Shown here piece after piece: positions 17,961 to 25,794 of a DNA stretch of 36,579 nucleotides. The notes beneath the pieces are model-generated. The model was given only the letters and a program-made list of their open reading frames with translations. It made no database searches and was not told the origin of the DNA. The stretch spans positions 1-36,579 of the forward strand of contig NZ_VTHJ01000041.1 in assembly GCF_008386495.1 (NCBI RefSeq), given 5' to 3'. Source of the DNA: Streptomyces tailanensis (GTDB taxonomy: Bacteria; Actinomycetota; Actinomycetes; Streptomycetales; Streptomycetaceae). Position 1 is the stretch's first letter; every line of letters begins with the position of its first letter. Position numbers and translations under genes: made by a program.

Positions 17961-18899
17961 TCAGGCTGTGACCGGTCGTTCGATCAACGCCAGGGCGAGC
18001 CGCGGGAGTTCCGTCAGGTCCGCGACACCCCCTTTGAGCCAATGCACCCGCGGGTCGCGCCTGAACCATGAATCCTGGCGGCGCGCGAAGCGCTTGGTGG
18101 CACGTACGGTCTCGGCGCGCGCCTCGCCCATGGTGGACTGCCCGGCCAGCGCCGCGAGGACCTGCTGGTAGCCGAGCGCACGCGACGCCGTACGCCCCTC
18201 GCGCAACCCCTGCGCCTCCAGTGCGCGCACTTCTTCGACGAGCCCGGCGTCCCACATGCGGTCGACCCGGCGGGTGATGCGCTCGTCGAGTTCGGGGCGC
18301 GGCACGTCGACGCCGATCTGGACGGTGTCGTACACCGAGTCATGCCCCGGGAGGTTGGCGGTGAAGGGCTTTCCGGTGATCTCGATCACTTCGAGAGCGC
18401 GGACGATGCGGCGGCCGTTGCTCGGCAGGATCGCGTGCGCGGCCTCGGGGTCGGCTGCGGCGAGCCGGGCATGCAGCGCGCCGGAGCCGCGCAGGGTGAG
18501 CTCGTCCTCCAGGCGGGCACGGACCTCGGGGTCGGTGCCGGGGAACTCCAGGTTGTCGACGGCCCCGCGGACGTACAGCCCGGAGCCGCCGACCAGGATC
18601 GGCCAGCGGCCCTCGGCGAGCAGGGCGTCGATGCGGGCCCTGGCGAGCCGCTGGTACTCGGCGACACTGGCGGTAACCGTGACGTCCCAGATGTCCAGGA
18701 GATGATGCGGGACTCCGTCGCGCTCCTCGGGGGTCAGCTTGGCTGTGCCGATGTCCATCCCCCGGTAGAGCTGCATGGAATCGGCGTTGACGACCTCGCC
18801 GCCGAGGCGCTGGGCCAGAAACACACCCAGATCGGACTTGCCCGCCGCGGTGGGGCCGACGACGGCGATGACCCGCGGGGCGGGGACTGCGCTAATCAC
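17961..18899 (-). CDS. miaA: tRNA dimethylallyltransferase
   Basis: A 312-residue enzyme that adds a dimethylallyl group to N6 of A37 in tRNAs reading UNN codons. The P-loop GPTAAGKS is at 15-22; NADSMQLYRGMDIGTAK and GGSGLYVRG are family signatures, and RALGYQQ and RRQDSWFRRD lie in the C-terminal tRNA-binding part. Length is normal. The start is GTG 18899 with only a weak ribosome binding site. MiaB, which adds the methylthio group to the same base, is coded 1.5 kb away on the same strand, so both steps of ms2i6A synthesis are in this window. Confidence 0.96.
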   Translation of the reverse strand: MISAVPAPRVIAVVGPTAAGKSDLGVFLAQRLGGEVVNADSMQLYRGMDIGTAKLTPEERDGVPHHLLDIWDVTVTASVAEYQRLARARIDALLAEGRWPILVGGSGLYVRGAVDNLEFPGTDPEVRARLEDELTLRGSGALHARLAAADPEAAHAILPSNGRRIVRALEVIEITGKPFTANLPGHDSVYDTVQIGVDVPRPELDERITRRVDRMWDAGLVEEVRALEAQGLREGRTASRALGYQQVLAALAGQSTMGEARAETVRATKRFARRQDSWFRRDPRVHWLKGGVADLTELPRLALALIERPVTA

Positions 18900-19079
18900 C
18901 GCCCCAGTCTCGCAAATGTCGGGGCCTCTTCTCGAACGAGCTACGTGACGCGACGCGGCCGGGGTCGTTGCGTGTTGCGAGTTCGATGCGCCGGCTCCGA
19001 GTGCCGGTGACCCGGCTGACGCAATCCGACGCTCCGGGAAGCGCGGGAATTAACCCGCATGAGTAGCATTGAGGTTGAT

Positions 19080-19340
19080 ATGGGCGTTTTTTCACTGTTC
19101 CGTCGGAAGGCGAAGGACGCGGAGGAGACGGCCGAGACGGCCACCGCGACGGCTGCCGAGACCGAGGCGGAAGGGGCCGACCAGCCCGAGGACAAAGCCC
19201 GGACCGAGGGCGAGACCAAGGACGCGGCGGCCGACGCCGAGACGGAGGAGACCGGCACGGCGGACGAGGTGGAAATCCCCAAGCAGCAGACCGCCGAGCA
19301 GGCCGCCGACAAGGAGGCCGGTGAGGGCGCCCGCAAGTAA
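19080..19340 (+). CDS. Small Glu/Ala/Thr-rich acidic protein
   Basis: An 86-residue protein beginning MGVFSLFRRKAKDAEE and then composed almost only of Glu, Ala, Thr, Asp and Lys; probably disordered or helical. ATG 19080 has GAGG five bases upstream; an in-frame ATG at 19059 has none. No known domain. It is 22 bases ahead of the antitoxin-like gene and likely co-transcribed with it, divergently from miaA. The basic/hydrophobic N terminus could touch the membrane. Function unknown. Confidence 0.7.
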   Translation: MGVFSLFRRKAKDAEETAETATATAAETEAEGADQPEDKARTEGETKDAAADAETEETGTADEVEIPKQQTAEQAADKEAGEGARK

Positions 19341-19362
19341 GTGACGCGCGGGAAGGTGAACC

Positions 19363-19611
19363 ATGGGTCTTCTGGATAACGTGAAATCCAAACTATCCCC
19401 GGCCAAGGACAAGGTCTCGCACCTCGCGCAGAAGCACGAGGACAAGATCCAGCACGGTCTCGACAAGGCCGCGCATGCGGTCGACAAGAAGACCAAGGGC
19501 AAGTACAGCGACAGGATCCAGTCGGGCACGGGCAAGGCGAAGCACGCCATGGACCGACTCGCGCACAAGGACGACGAGGGCGGCTCGATGCCTCCGCCTC
19601 CGGCTTCCTGA
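19363..19611 (+). CDS. MT0933/Rv0909-like antitoxin family protein
   Basis: An 82-residue, lysine-rich helical protein with the pattern MGLLDNVKSKLSPAKDK, LAQKHEDKIQHGLDKAAHAV and DKKTKGKYSDRI. This pattern defines the MT0933_antitox family, named after M. tuberculosis Rv0909, partner of toxin Rv0910. ATG 19363 follows GGGAAGG. No Rv0910-like (SRPBCC) toxin is next to it; the only companion is the acidic protein upstream. Many streptomycete members are orphans, so antitoxin activity is not established here. Confidence 0.85.
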   Translation: MGLLDNVKSKLSPAKDKVSHLAQKHEDKIQHGLDKAAHAVDKKTKGKYSDRIQSGTGKAKHAMDRLAHKDDEGGSMPPPPAS

Positions 19612-19624
19612 ACACCCTCACATC

Positions 19625-19666
19625 GGCGGACGGCCGCGGAGCACATCGGGCTCCCGGCCCTCCGCC
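19625..19666. terminator. Bidirectional terminator
   Basis: A 12-bp stem with one C-C mismatch (19625-19636 with 19655-19666) encloses a smaller GGAGC/GCTCC hairpin. It stands between the convergent antitoxin-like and LigB-like genes and probably ends both transcripts. Confidence 0.85.
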
Positions 19667-19675
19667 GCGTTCGAC

Positions 19676-20392
19676 CTACGACCAGGTGGCTACCAGATAG
19701 CCCACCCCGTACGGCGCGTCGTCGTACAGGAGGCTGCCGCTCAGGTCGGCACCCTCGGCGGCACCGGCCAGGATCTGCCAGGGGGCGCGGCCGGAGGCCT
19801 TCAGCTCGCGTGCGAGCCCGGTGTCCAGCGCCTTCAGGGCCGCGGTGTCCGCGTCGGCGAGCGCACGCGCGACCTCCGCGTCGAACCCGGCCGCGCGGTC
19901 GTCCAGGTATCCCGGGGCCTTCAGCGTGCGGCACGCACTGGCGTCGCCCATCACCAGCAGGGCCACCCGCTCGGCGGACCCGGAAATGTCCCTCCCGACT
20001 TCGATACACCGCTCGGCGCCGAGAGGTTCCCCGATGCCGAGACCCTCTACGGGAGCGTCCGCCCAGTCCGTGTGGTCCAGCAGCCAGGCGGCCACGGCGA
20101 GGGAGGCGGGCAGTTCCCGCCCGGCGGCAGCTGTGTCCGCCGTACCACCACGTCCCAGGCGTACGTCTACGTCCACCGCGAAACCCCTGAACGAACCGCG
20201 CTCGCCCTCCGCGTACGAACGGCTCTCCGCGGCGGGCCCCACGACCACCAGCCGGTCGGGCCGGGCGGCGGCGAGCACCCCGAGCGCGTCCGCGCACGCG
20301 TCCCGGGCCGCATTCAGCTCGGGCGCCGCCCCCGCGGCGACCTCGGGCACGAGCAGCGGCGGACAGGGACAGACGGCGGCGGCGACAAGCAT
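19676..20392 (-). CDS. Class III extradiol dioxygenase-like (LigB fold) protein
   Basis: A 238-residue protein with the LigB-like fold. The N terminus MLVAAAVCPCPPLLVPE, the VVVGPAAESR segment and the C-terminal APYGVGYLVATW correspond to the class III extradiol dioxygenase subunit B-like family found beside miaB in streptomycetes. The metal-binding histidines of true dioxygenases are not evident: the N-terminal position usually holding His-Pro-Pro reads CPCPP. Enzyme activity is therefore doubtful. ATG 20392 gives the natural N terminus, though its ribosome binding site is weak. It follows miaB by 61 bases and is probably in its operon. Confidence 0.8.
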   Translation of the reverse strand: MLVAAAVCPCPPLLVPEVAAGAAPELNAARDACADALGVLAAARPDRLVVVGPAAESRSYAEGERGSFRGFAVDVDVRLGRGGTADTAAAGRELPASLAVAAWLLDHTDWADAPVEGLGIGEPLGAERCIEVGRDISGSAERVALLVMGDASACRTLKAPGYLDDRAAGFDAEVARALADADTAALKALDTGLARELKASGRAPWQILAGAAEGADLSGSLLYDDAPYGVGYLVATWS

Positions 20393-20453
20393 GAGGCGCA
20401 GGGTAACTTCCAGCAGCTGACGTGGGGCGCGACCGCGCCCGTCAGGAGGCCGG

Positions 20454-21986
20454 TCAGTGACCGCCGCAGCCACCCGTCGTCGCCACCGGCAGCGGCTCCG
20501 GCACACCGATCTTCGGAAGCCCCAGCATGACCCCCGCCGGCTTCTCCGCGGGCGCGGCGTTCCGCTTCTCCCAGGCGTCGCCCGCGCGCGTGCGGCGTAC
20601 GTCCAGGACGGCGCCCTCGGCGAGCAGGTGGTGTGGGGCGGCGTACGTGATCTCGACGGTCACGACGTCGCCGGGGCGCACCTCCTGGTCGGGCTTGGTG
20701 AAGTGGACCAGACGGTTGTCGGGGGCACGGCCCGACAGGCGGCGCGTGGCGCCGTCCTTGCGGCCCTCACCCTCGGCGACCATCAGCTCCAGGGTGCGGC
20801 CGACCTGCTTCTTGTTCTCGCCCCAGGAGATCTCCTCCTGGAGGGCGACGAGACGCTCGTAGCGGGCCTGGACGATCTGCTTGGGGATCTGGTTCTCCAT
20901 GGTCGCGGCCGGAGTGCCGGGCCGCTTGGAGTACTGGAAGGTGAACGCCTGTGCGAAGCGGGCCTCGCGGACCGCGTGCATCGTCTGCTCGAAGTCCTCC
21001 TCGGTCTCGCCGGGGAAGCCCACGATGATGTCGGTGGTGATCGCGGCGTGCGGGATGGCGGCGCGCACCTTCTCGATGATCCCCAGGTAGCGCTCCTGGC
21101 GGTACGAGCGGCGCATCGCCTTCAGGACCGTGTCCGAGCCGGACTGGAGCGGCATGTGCAGCTGCGGCATCACGTTCGGCGTCTCGGCCATGGCGGCGAT
21201 CACGTCGTCGGTGAAGTCGCGTGGGTGCGGGGAGGTGAAGCGGACCCGCTCCAGGCCGTCGATGGCCCCGCAGGCCCGCAGCAGCTTGCTGAAGGCCTGG
21301 CGGTCGCCTATGTCGCTGCCGTACGCGTTCACGTTCTGGCCGAGCAGCGTGATCTCGGAGACGCCCTCGCCGACCAGGGCCTCGATCTCGGCGAGGATGT
21401 CGCCGGTCCGGCGGTCCTTCTCCTTGCCGCGCAGCGCGGGGACGATGCAGAACGTGCAGGTGTTGTTGCAGCCGACGGAGATCGACACCCAGGCCGCGTA
21501 GGCGCTCTCACGCCGGGTCGGCAGGGTGGAGGGGAAGGCTTCGAGGGACTCGGCGATCTCGACCTGTGCCTCGTCCTGGATACGGGCGCGCTCCAGCAGG
21601 ACCGGCAGCTTGCCGATATTGTGCGTGCCGAAGACGACGTCCACCCAGGGCGCCTTCTTGACGATGGTGTCCCGGTCCTTCTGGGCCAGACAGCCACCGA
21701 CGGCGATCTGCATGCCGGGACGGGCGGTCTTCATAGGGGCCAGGCGGCCGAGATTGCCGTAGAGACGGTTGTCGGCGTTCTCGCGTACGGCGCAGGTGTT
21801 GAAGACGACGACGTCGGCGTTGCCCTCGCCGGCGTCCTCGGGTGCCCGCACGTAACCGGCCTCTTCGAGGAGACCGGACAAGCGCTCGGAGTCGTGGACG
21901 TTCATCTGGCACCCGTAGGTTCGGATTTCGTAACTCTTGGATCCTTGAACGTCCACTGCCGGGCTCCGGTCGCTGCTGCTGGTCAT
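20454..21986 (-). CDS. miaB: tRNA-2-methylthio-N6-dimethylallyladenosine synthase
   Basis: A 510-residue radical SAM methylthiotransferase that converts i6A37 to ms2i6A37 in tRNA. The N-terminal UPF0004 domain binds a [4Fe-4S] cluster through Cys in YGCQMN, NTCAVRENA and VGGCLAQK. The radical SAM cluster is CNNTCTFC at about 169-176. A C-terminal TRAM domain (about 385-460) follows, then a variable tail ending GGCGGH, which could bind a metal. ATG 21986 is immediately preceded by GAGGA. It is divergent from the methyltransferase gene and works downstream of MiaA in one modification pathway. Confidence 0.97.
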   Translation of the reverse strand: MTSSSDRSPAVDVQGSKSYEIRTYGCQMNVHDSERLSGLLEEAGYVRAPEDAGEGNADVVVFNTCAVRENADNRLYGNLGRLAPMKTARPGMQIAVGGCLAQKDRDTIVKKAPWVDVVFGTHNIGKLPVLLERARIQDEAQVEIAESLEAFPSTLPTRRESAYAAWVSISVGCNNTCTFCIVPALRGKEKDRRTGDILAEIEALVGEGVSEITLLGQNVNAYGSDIGDRQAFSKLLRACGAIDGLERVRFTSPHPRDFTDDVIAAMAETPNVMPQLHMPLQSGSDTVLKAMRRSYRQERYLGIIEKVRAAIPHAAITTDIIVGFPGETEEDFEQTMHAVREARFAQAFTFQYSKRPGTPAATMENQIPKQIVQARYERLVALQEEISWGENKKQVGRTLELMVAEGEGRKDGATRRLSGRAPDNRLVHFTKPDQEVRPGDVVTVEITYAAPHHLLAEGAVLDVRRTRAGDAWEKRNAAPAEKPAGVMLGLPKIGVPEPLPVATTGGCGGH

Positions 21987-22100
21987 TCCTCAAGGGTAGG
22001 CGCTTCCTGGGACCCCCCGCCCCAGAGCTTCCCGGAGCGGGCGCCTCGTGGCAGCCCGCAGCCCAGCGGCTGTCTAGCCTGGTGGTGTGGTGACCCGCCC

Positions 22101-22763
22101 GTGAACTCCGCACCCACAGAGCCCGAGGATCTCGTGCGAGCTCTAGAAGCCGCCGGGATCAGGGACGAGCGACTGCTCAAGGCCGTACGTACGACGCCCC
22201 GGGCGGGATTCGTCCCGGCCGGTCAGGAGGCCGCCGCCTACCGGGACGTACCCGTTGCCATCGGGCAGGGACAGGTCACCACACAGCCGTCGCTGTCCGC
22301 CATGATGATCGAGAGCCTTGGTCTGGACGGGAGCGAGCACGTCCTCGAGGTCGGTACCGGGCTGGGCTTCCAGACCGCGCTGCTCGCCCGGCTGGCCGCC
22401 GACGTGGTCAGCATCGAGATGCGGCCGGACCTCGCCCGGCAGGCACGCGAGAATCTCGCACGGCAGGGCGTGCGGAACGTGGAGCTGCGGGTCGGCGACG
22501 GCAGCGGTGGCGTGCCGGACCGCGCTCCATACGACGCGGTCCTCGTGTCGGCCGCGTTCCCGGAGGTGCCCGCGCCGCTCGTCGCACAGGTGCGGCCGCG
22601 CGGCCGCCTGGTGCAGCCGATCGGGCCGGGCGGGCGCGAGCAGGTGGTGCACTTCGAGCGCACCACGTCAGGGCTGGAACCGTTGCGGGTTCTGACCGCG
22701 GCCCGCTTCGTCCGGCTGCAGGGACGCCATGGCTTCCCGCCGGACGATGCGGAACATCCTTGA
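22101..22763 (+). CDS. Protein-L-isoaspartate O-methyltransferase family
   Basis: A 220-residue SAM-dependent methyltransferase. The PCMT signatures are GQGQVTTQPSLSAMM (about 55-69, usually GxTISQP) and motif I VLEVGTGLGFQTALLA (81-96); YDAVLVSAAFPEVP and GRLVQPIGPGG follow. The family repairs isoaspartate in aged proteins. GTG 22101 is the only sensible start; there is no strong ribosome binding site. TAGCCT at about 22074 may be a -10 box. It is divergent from miaB with about 114 bases between them. The last clear core gene before the mosaic region. Confidence 0.88.
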   Translation: MNSAPTEPEDLVRALEAAGIRDERLLKAVRTTPRAGFVPAGQEAAAYRDVPVAIGQGQVTTQPSLSAMMIESLGLDGSEHVLEVGTGLGFQTALLARLAADVVSIEMRPDLARQARENLARQGVRNVELRVGDGSGGVPDRAPYDAVLVSAAFPEVPAPLVAQVRPRGRLVQPIGPGGREQVVHFERTTSGLEPLRVLTAARFVRLQGRHGFPPDDAEHP

Positions 22764-23019
22764 GGAACGCGGTCTGTCTCCGTCCTTCCGCCGGTCGCGC
22801 CCCGAGTTACGCCCCGGGCTTCCTTCCGAGCCGCGCTCGGAACCGGATGCTGCCCACGGCCACGCGCGGGCCCTCCCTTTACTCGTCCGCGACGCGTGCG
22901 ACCGCTGTCGCGATGTCAGCGCCTTGGGCGGCACCGGATCGGTCAGCCCGTCGGTGCCGCCGAGGTAACGGTCGCCGGGCGACAGGGCCGCCGCTGCCGC
23001 GTGAGGGCGATGGGGTGGG
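22764..23019. other. Decayed spacer, no gene recognised
   Basis: From the methyltransferase stop to the stress-protein fragment I see no supported gene. Frames on both strands are open, but their translations are Arg/Pro/Ser-rich in the way GC-rich non-coding frames are. A short minus-strand reading near 22880-22940 (GADIATAVARVADE) looks protein-like but is too short to assign. Confidence 0.5.
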
Positions 23020-23362
23020 GGATGTCCACCACGTCCCGGTGCGACTGATCCACGCCTGGACGCCGGTCGTCCACCCCGGTGTCCTGGCGCCCCAGATCAA
23101 CATGGCCGAGGAACAGCGCCTGCACGCACAAGTGCTGAACCATGCGGCCCGGCCGATCGCGGAGTATCCCCAAGTGCACGTGGATACGGAAGTGATCATC
23201 GGTCGAGCGGCCGCCGCGCTCGTGGATGCCTCGTCCCACGCCGGCCTGCTCGTCGTGCCGCGCCACCCCCCGGCCGAGACCCTGGGGCTGCGCCTGGGCT
23301 CCGTCGTGCACGCGGCGCTGCACCACGCACACTGTCCGGTCGCCGTCGTGCCGGTCCTCTGA
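23020..23362 (+). pseudogene. Universal stress protein C-terminal fragment
   Basis: The frame ending with TGA at 23360 reads VPVRLIHAWTPV, AEEQRLHAQVLNHAARPIAE, then VDTEVIIGRAAAALVDASSH, GLLVVPRHP and HHAHCPVAVVPVL. This is the second half of a universal stress protein (UspA) domain in tandem USPs of actinobacteria. The N-terminal domain and the ATP-binding VGVDGS strand are missing, and no start codon with a ribosome binding site precedes it. The G-x2-G-x9-G[ST] ATP loop is changed (RHPPAETLGLRLGS). A truncated remnant, related to the intact gene at 24790. Confidence 0.8.
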
Positions 23363-23576
23363 CGGCCGCTCGGGCCATGCCGAGCCGACCCGTACGGTCT
23401 CCGCGCCGGCGAACCGGCGGCGGCCCTCGACTCCAAGAACTCGAACGGCTTCGTCGCGGTAGGCCGAACGCTGTCGTGACCGCGGCCCGCAAAGGGCATT
23501 CCTGGGCGAGGTCGCGCATGGCCCAGCCCACCGCCAGTTCGTCGCCGATCTCCGGACAGCCGGGCCGCCTGGAACC

Positions 23577-24024
23577 CGGCTTGCGGGCCTTGGGTCCGCC
23601 GCAAGGAGAAGTCCACGGCCGGATGTCCCGCCGCCGCGAGGGTGCATCGCGCAGCCTTGGAAGCGATCGCCGTCTGATGGCTGAGCCGGTTGAGCACGTA
23701 GGTTTCTGCCAGTTGCGCCTGCGGAAGAGGCGCGGTCACCTCCAGCAGGGGTTCTCCCGCGAGCACGATCCCTCCCTCCGGCACCGCCCGCACGTCACCT
23801 GTGAACTCCAGGCCGAGCAGGGGCTGAAGATCCTTCCGCGGCCGGTGCGGCGCGGAAGCGAAGGCGTCGACGTCCTCTGGACCGACACGGAGGTCCGCCG
23901 GGTAGCCCAGGGCGGACTCCAGCCCGGCGGCGACCAGGAAGCCGCGGTCAGGAGGCAGGTCGCGGACGAACAGGCTGAACGTCGCCGGGCGGGTCATCCC
24001 CTCGCGCAGACAGGACGTGGGCAT
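23577..24024 (-). pseudogene. pncB: Nicotinate phosphoribosyltransferase fragment
   Basis: On the minus strand, LREGMTRPATFSLFVRDLPP, RGFLVAAGLESALGY, LGLEFTGDVRAVPEGGIV, EPLLEVTAPLPQAQLAETY, NRLSHQTAIASKAARCTLAA and VDFSLRRTQGPQAG match the N-terminal half of nicotinate phosphoribosyltransferase, which makes nicotinate mononucleotide in NAD salvage. The beginning of the family (DLYELTMA) is scrambled, and after about 23577 the frame loses similarity, so the catalytic C-terminal half is gone. The family is about 430 residues; some 150 remain. The frame stays open to 22879 by chance. Confidence 0.85.
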
Positions 24025-24347
24025 GCCCTGCCTTGCGAGTTTCCGCGTGTCATGAACCGAAGCGCGTGGCTCAGCCTGTGGTTCTCGCGATGCCGTGCTG
24101 TGGCGCGGCTGCCAACCAGTTCCGTCCGCCCTAGCATGGAAACCAAGGGCAGGAAAGAGAAGCCGGCGCATGAGCCTCGTGTTCCGCATGTGGTACGCCG
24201 CCGGGCAGGTACCACTGGTGCCCGCGCCACTTCTGAGTTGAGCCGACCGTTCCCGGCGCCGAACACCGCCCGCCCGGAGGCGCGGCAATCCCGGCAGCGC
24301 ATGGGCGCCGCGGAAGACCGGAAGGGCAGGACCGATGCCTACCACAC

Positions 24348-24500
24348 ATCCACCCGAAGGTCGCGGCCGAAGACGTGCCCCGGATCGTTCCCGCCGTCAC
24401 CACCGTCGTACGCGAACACGTCTCCCCCGGGCAACTGGAGGTGGCATTGGAGCAACTGCCGCACGACATCCGCGTGCTCCAGCTCCAGCCGGCTGTCTGA
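24348..24500 (+). pseudogene. DUF2267-like C-terminal fragment
   Basis: A 50-codon frame reading VAAEDVPRIVPAVTTVVREH and SPGQLEVALEQLPHDIRVL, with stop at 24498. The helix pattern and the ending QLP-x-DIR are those of DUF2267 proteins, common in stress islands of streptomycetes. No start codon or ribosome binding site in this frame; the N-terminal repeat is missing. Identification rests on pattern memory and is tentative. Confidence 0.45.
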
Positions 24501-24545
24501 GTTCTGCGCACGCGCCCGCCACCCAATTTCGCAAGGGAGCACGAC

Positions 24546-24755
24546 ATGTCGCAGAACCGTTCCCCTGAATCCGATGCAGCGACCGGGCCGGAGGCCCGGC
24601 TGAGCCGACTGGAAGCACAGGTCGCGACCCTGGCCGAGGCAGTTCGGGCACTCGCCCGTGGGCTGGAGAACATTCCGTCAGAAAACGTTCCGCCTCAGGA
24701 GGCGGAACGCGGCGCGCGACTCGCCCACGAACTCCTGCTCTCCCAGGGCCTGTAG
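24546..24755 (+). CDS. Small coiled-coil hypothetical protein
   Basis: A 69-residue protein. Residues 16-43 (EARLSRLEAQVATLAEAVRA onward) show a heptad pattern of Leu/Val/Ala suited to a short coiled coil. The C-terminal part is PPQEAERGARLAHELLLSQ. ATG 24546 is preceded by AAGGGAG at good spacing, making this a credible gene. It is 34 bases upstream of the stress-protein gene and probably in its transcript. No known domain. Confidence 0.65.
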   Translation: MSQNRSPESDAATGPEARLSRLEAQVATLAEAVRALARGLENIPSENVPPQEAERGARLAHELLLSQGL

Positions 24756-24789
24756 GCGCAGCGTCGCGCCGGAGGAGATGGAGTCGGGG

Positions 24790-25674
24790 ATGGCGCGTGC
24801 AGAGGAACGTAAACCGATCGTGGTCGGCGTCGACCCCGATCCGGGGAGATGCACGGCGCTCGCCTGGGCCGCCGACGAGGCGCACCGGCGACGTCGGCCC
24901 CTGCTGCTGGTCCTCACGCAGAACCTGCCGACCCCCGGGTACCGGCCCACAGGCGGGCGGCCGTCGTGGGAGGAGTGGAACGAGGCGCTGCATGCGAAGG
25001 GGGATCGGGAGCTGAAGGAGGCAGTCGCCTTCGTCGAGTCCCGGCATCCGCAGGTGACAGTGTCCGGGCTGTTGGCAGAGGGGCACCCAGCATGGGTACT
25101 GGGCGAGCAGGCACAGAACGCCAAGGAGGTCGTGCTCGGTTCCTGGCACCTGAGTGCTGTCCGGGAACTCTTCACCTCCGCCGCCGTCGCCCTGCCGCTC
25201 ATCACCCACGCACCTTGCCCCGTGGTGGTCGTTCCGGAGCTGGAACACAGCGGGCAGCCGCAGCCACACTTCGTGGTGGGGGTCGACGGGAGCCCTCAGT
25301 CCGCCGGCGCCGTCGACTTCGCCTTCGAGGAGGCCGCGTTGCGCGGCGCGGCCCTGCGGGCTCTGTACGTGTGGCATCCTCCGCGGCTCGGAGTCCTGGA
25401 CGAGGACGCGGCCGTCCGGGAATGCCGCAGGCTGCTGTCGGAGACGGTTACAGCGTGTGCCGACGCCCATCCGGAGGTGGAACTGCACCACGAGGTCGTG
25501 AGAGGCCACCCGGTACAGGTCCTCACCGAGGCGTCCGAAGACACCTTCGGCCTGGTCGTCGGCACACGTGGGCACGGCGGCTTCGCCGGCATGCTGCTGG
25601 GCTCCGTCAGTCAGGGCGTACTGCACCACGCGCACTGCCCGGTCATCACCGTCCCCTATGCGCACGACCGGTAG
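24790..25674 (+). CDS. Tandem universal stress protein
   Basis: A 294-residue protein with two UspA domains (about 9-150 and 158-292), like M. tuberculosis Rv2623, an ATP-binding dormancy regulator. The second domain has VVGVDGS and the ATP loop GTRGHGGFAGMLLGS (G-x2-G-x9-G-S). The first has VVGVDPDP but a degenerate loop, GSWHLSAVRELFTS, so one ATP site is expected. ATG 24790 has GGAG six bases upstream; ATG 24778 lies right against GGAGGAG and is less likely. It follows the coiled-coil gene and converges on the aconitase gene. Confidence 0.93.
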   Translation: MARAEERKPIVVGVDPDPGRCTALAWAADEAHRRRRPLLLVLTQNLPTPGYRPTGGRPSWEEWNEALHAKGDRELKEAVAFVESRHPQVTVSGLLAEGHPAWVLGEQAQNAKEVVLGSWHLSAVRELFTSAAVALPLITHAPCPVVVVPELEHSGQPQPHFVVGVDGSPQSAGAVDFAFEEAALRGAALRALYVWHPPRLGVLDEDAAVRECRRLLSETVTACADAHPEVELHHEVVRGHPVQVLTEASEDTFGLVVGTRGHGGFAGMLLGSVSQGVLHHAHCPVITVPYAHDR

Positions 25675-25794
25675 CCCCGCTGCGGCCACGAAGAGCGGCG
25701 TGAGCAGGACGGACAGCAACAGCCGCAGATCCAGGGCACTACGGCAAGCGGCCACCTGTCAGCCCGTGGGCAACGAGTCGGGGCGGTGACCGGG

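Noticed and set aside
20457..22100. Long open plus-strand frame antisense to miaB
   Set aside because: GC-rich third positions keep antisense frames open. The Val/Leu/Gly/Asp/His composition mirrors miaB codons and no domain is seen.
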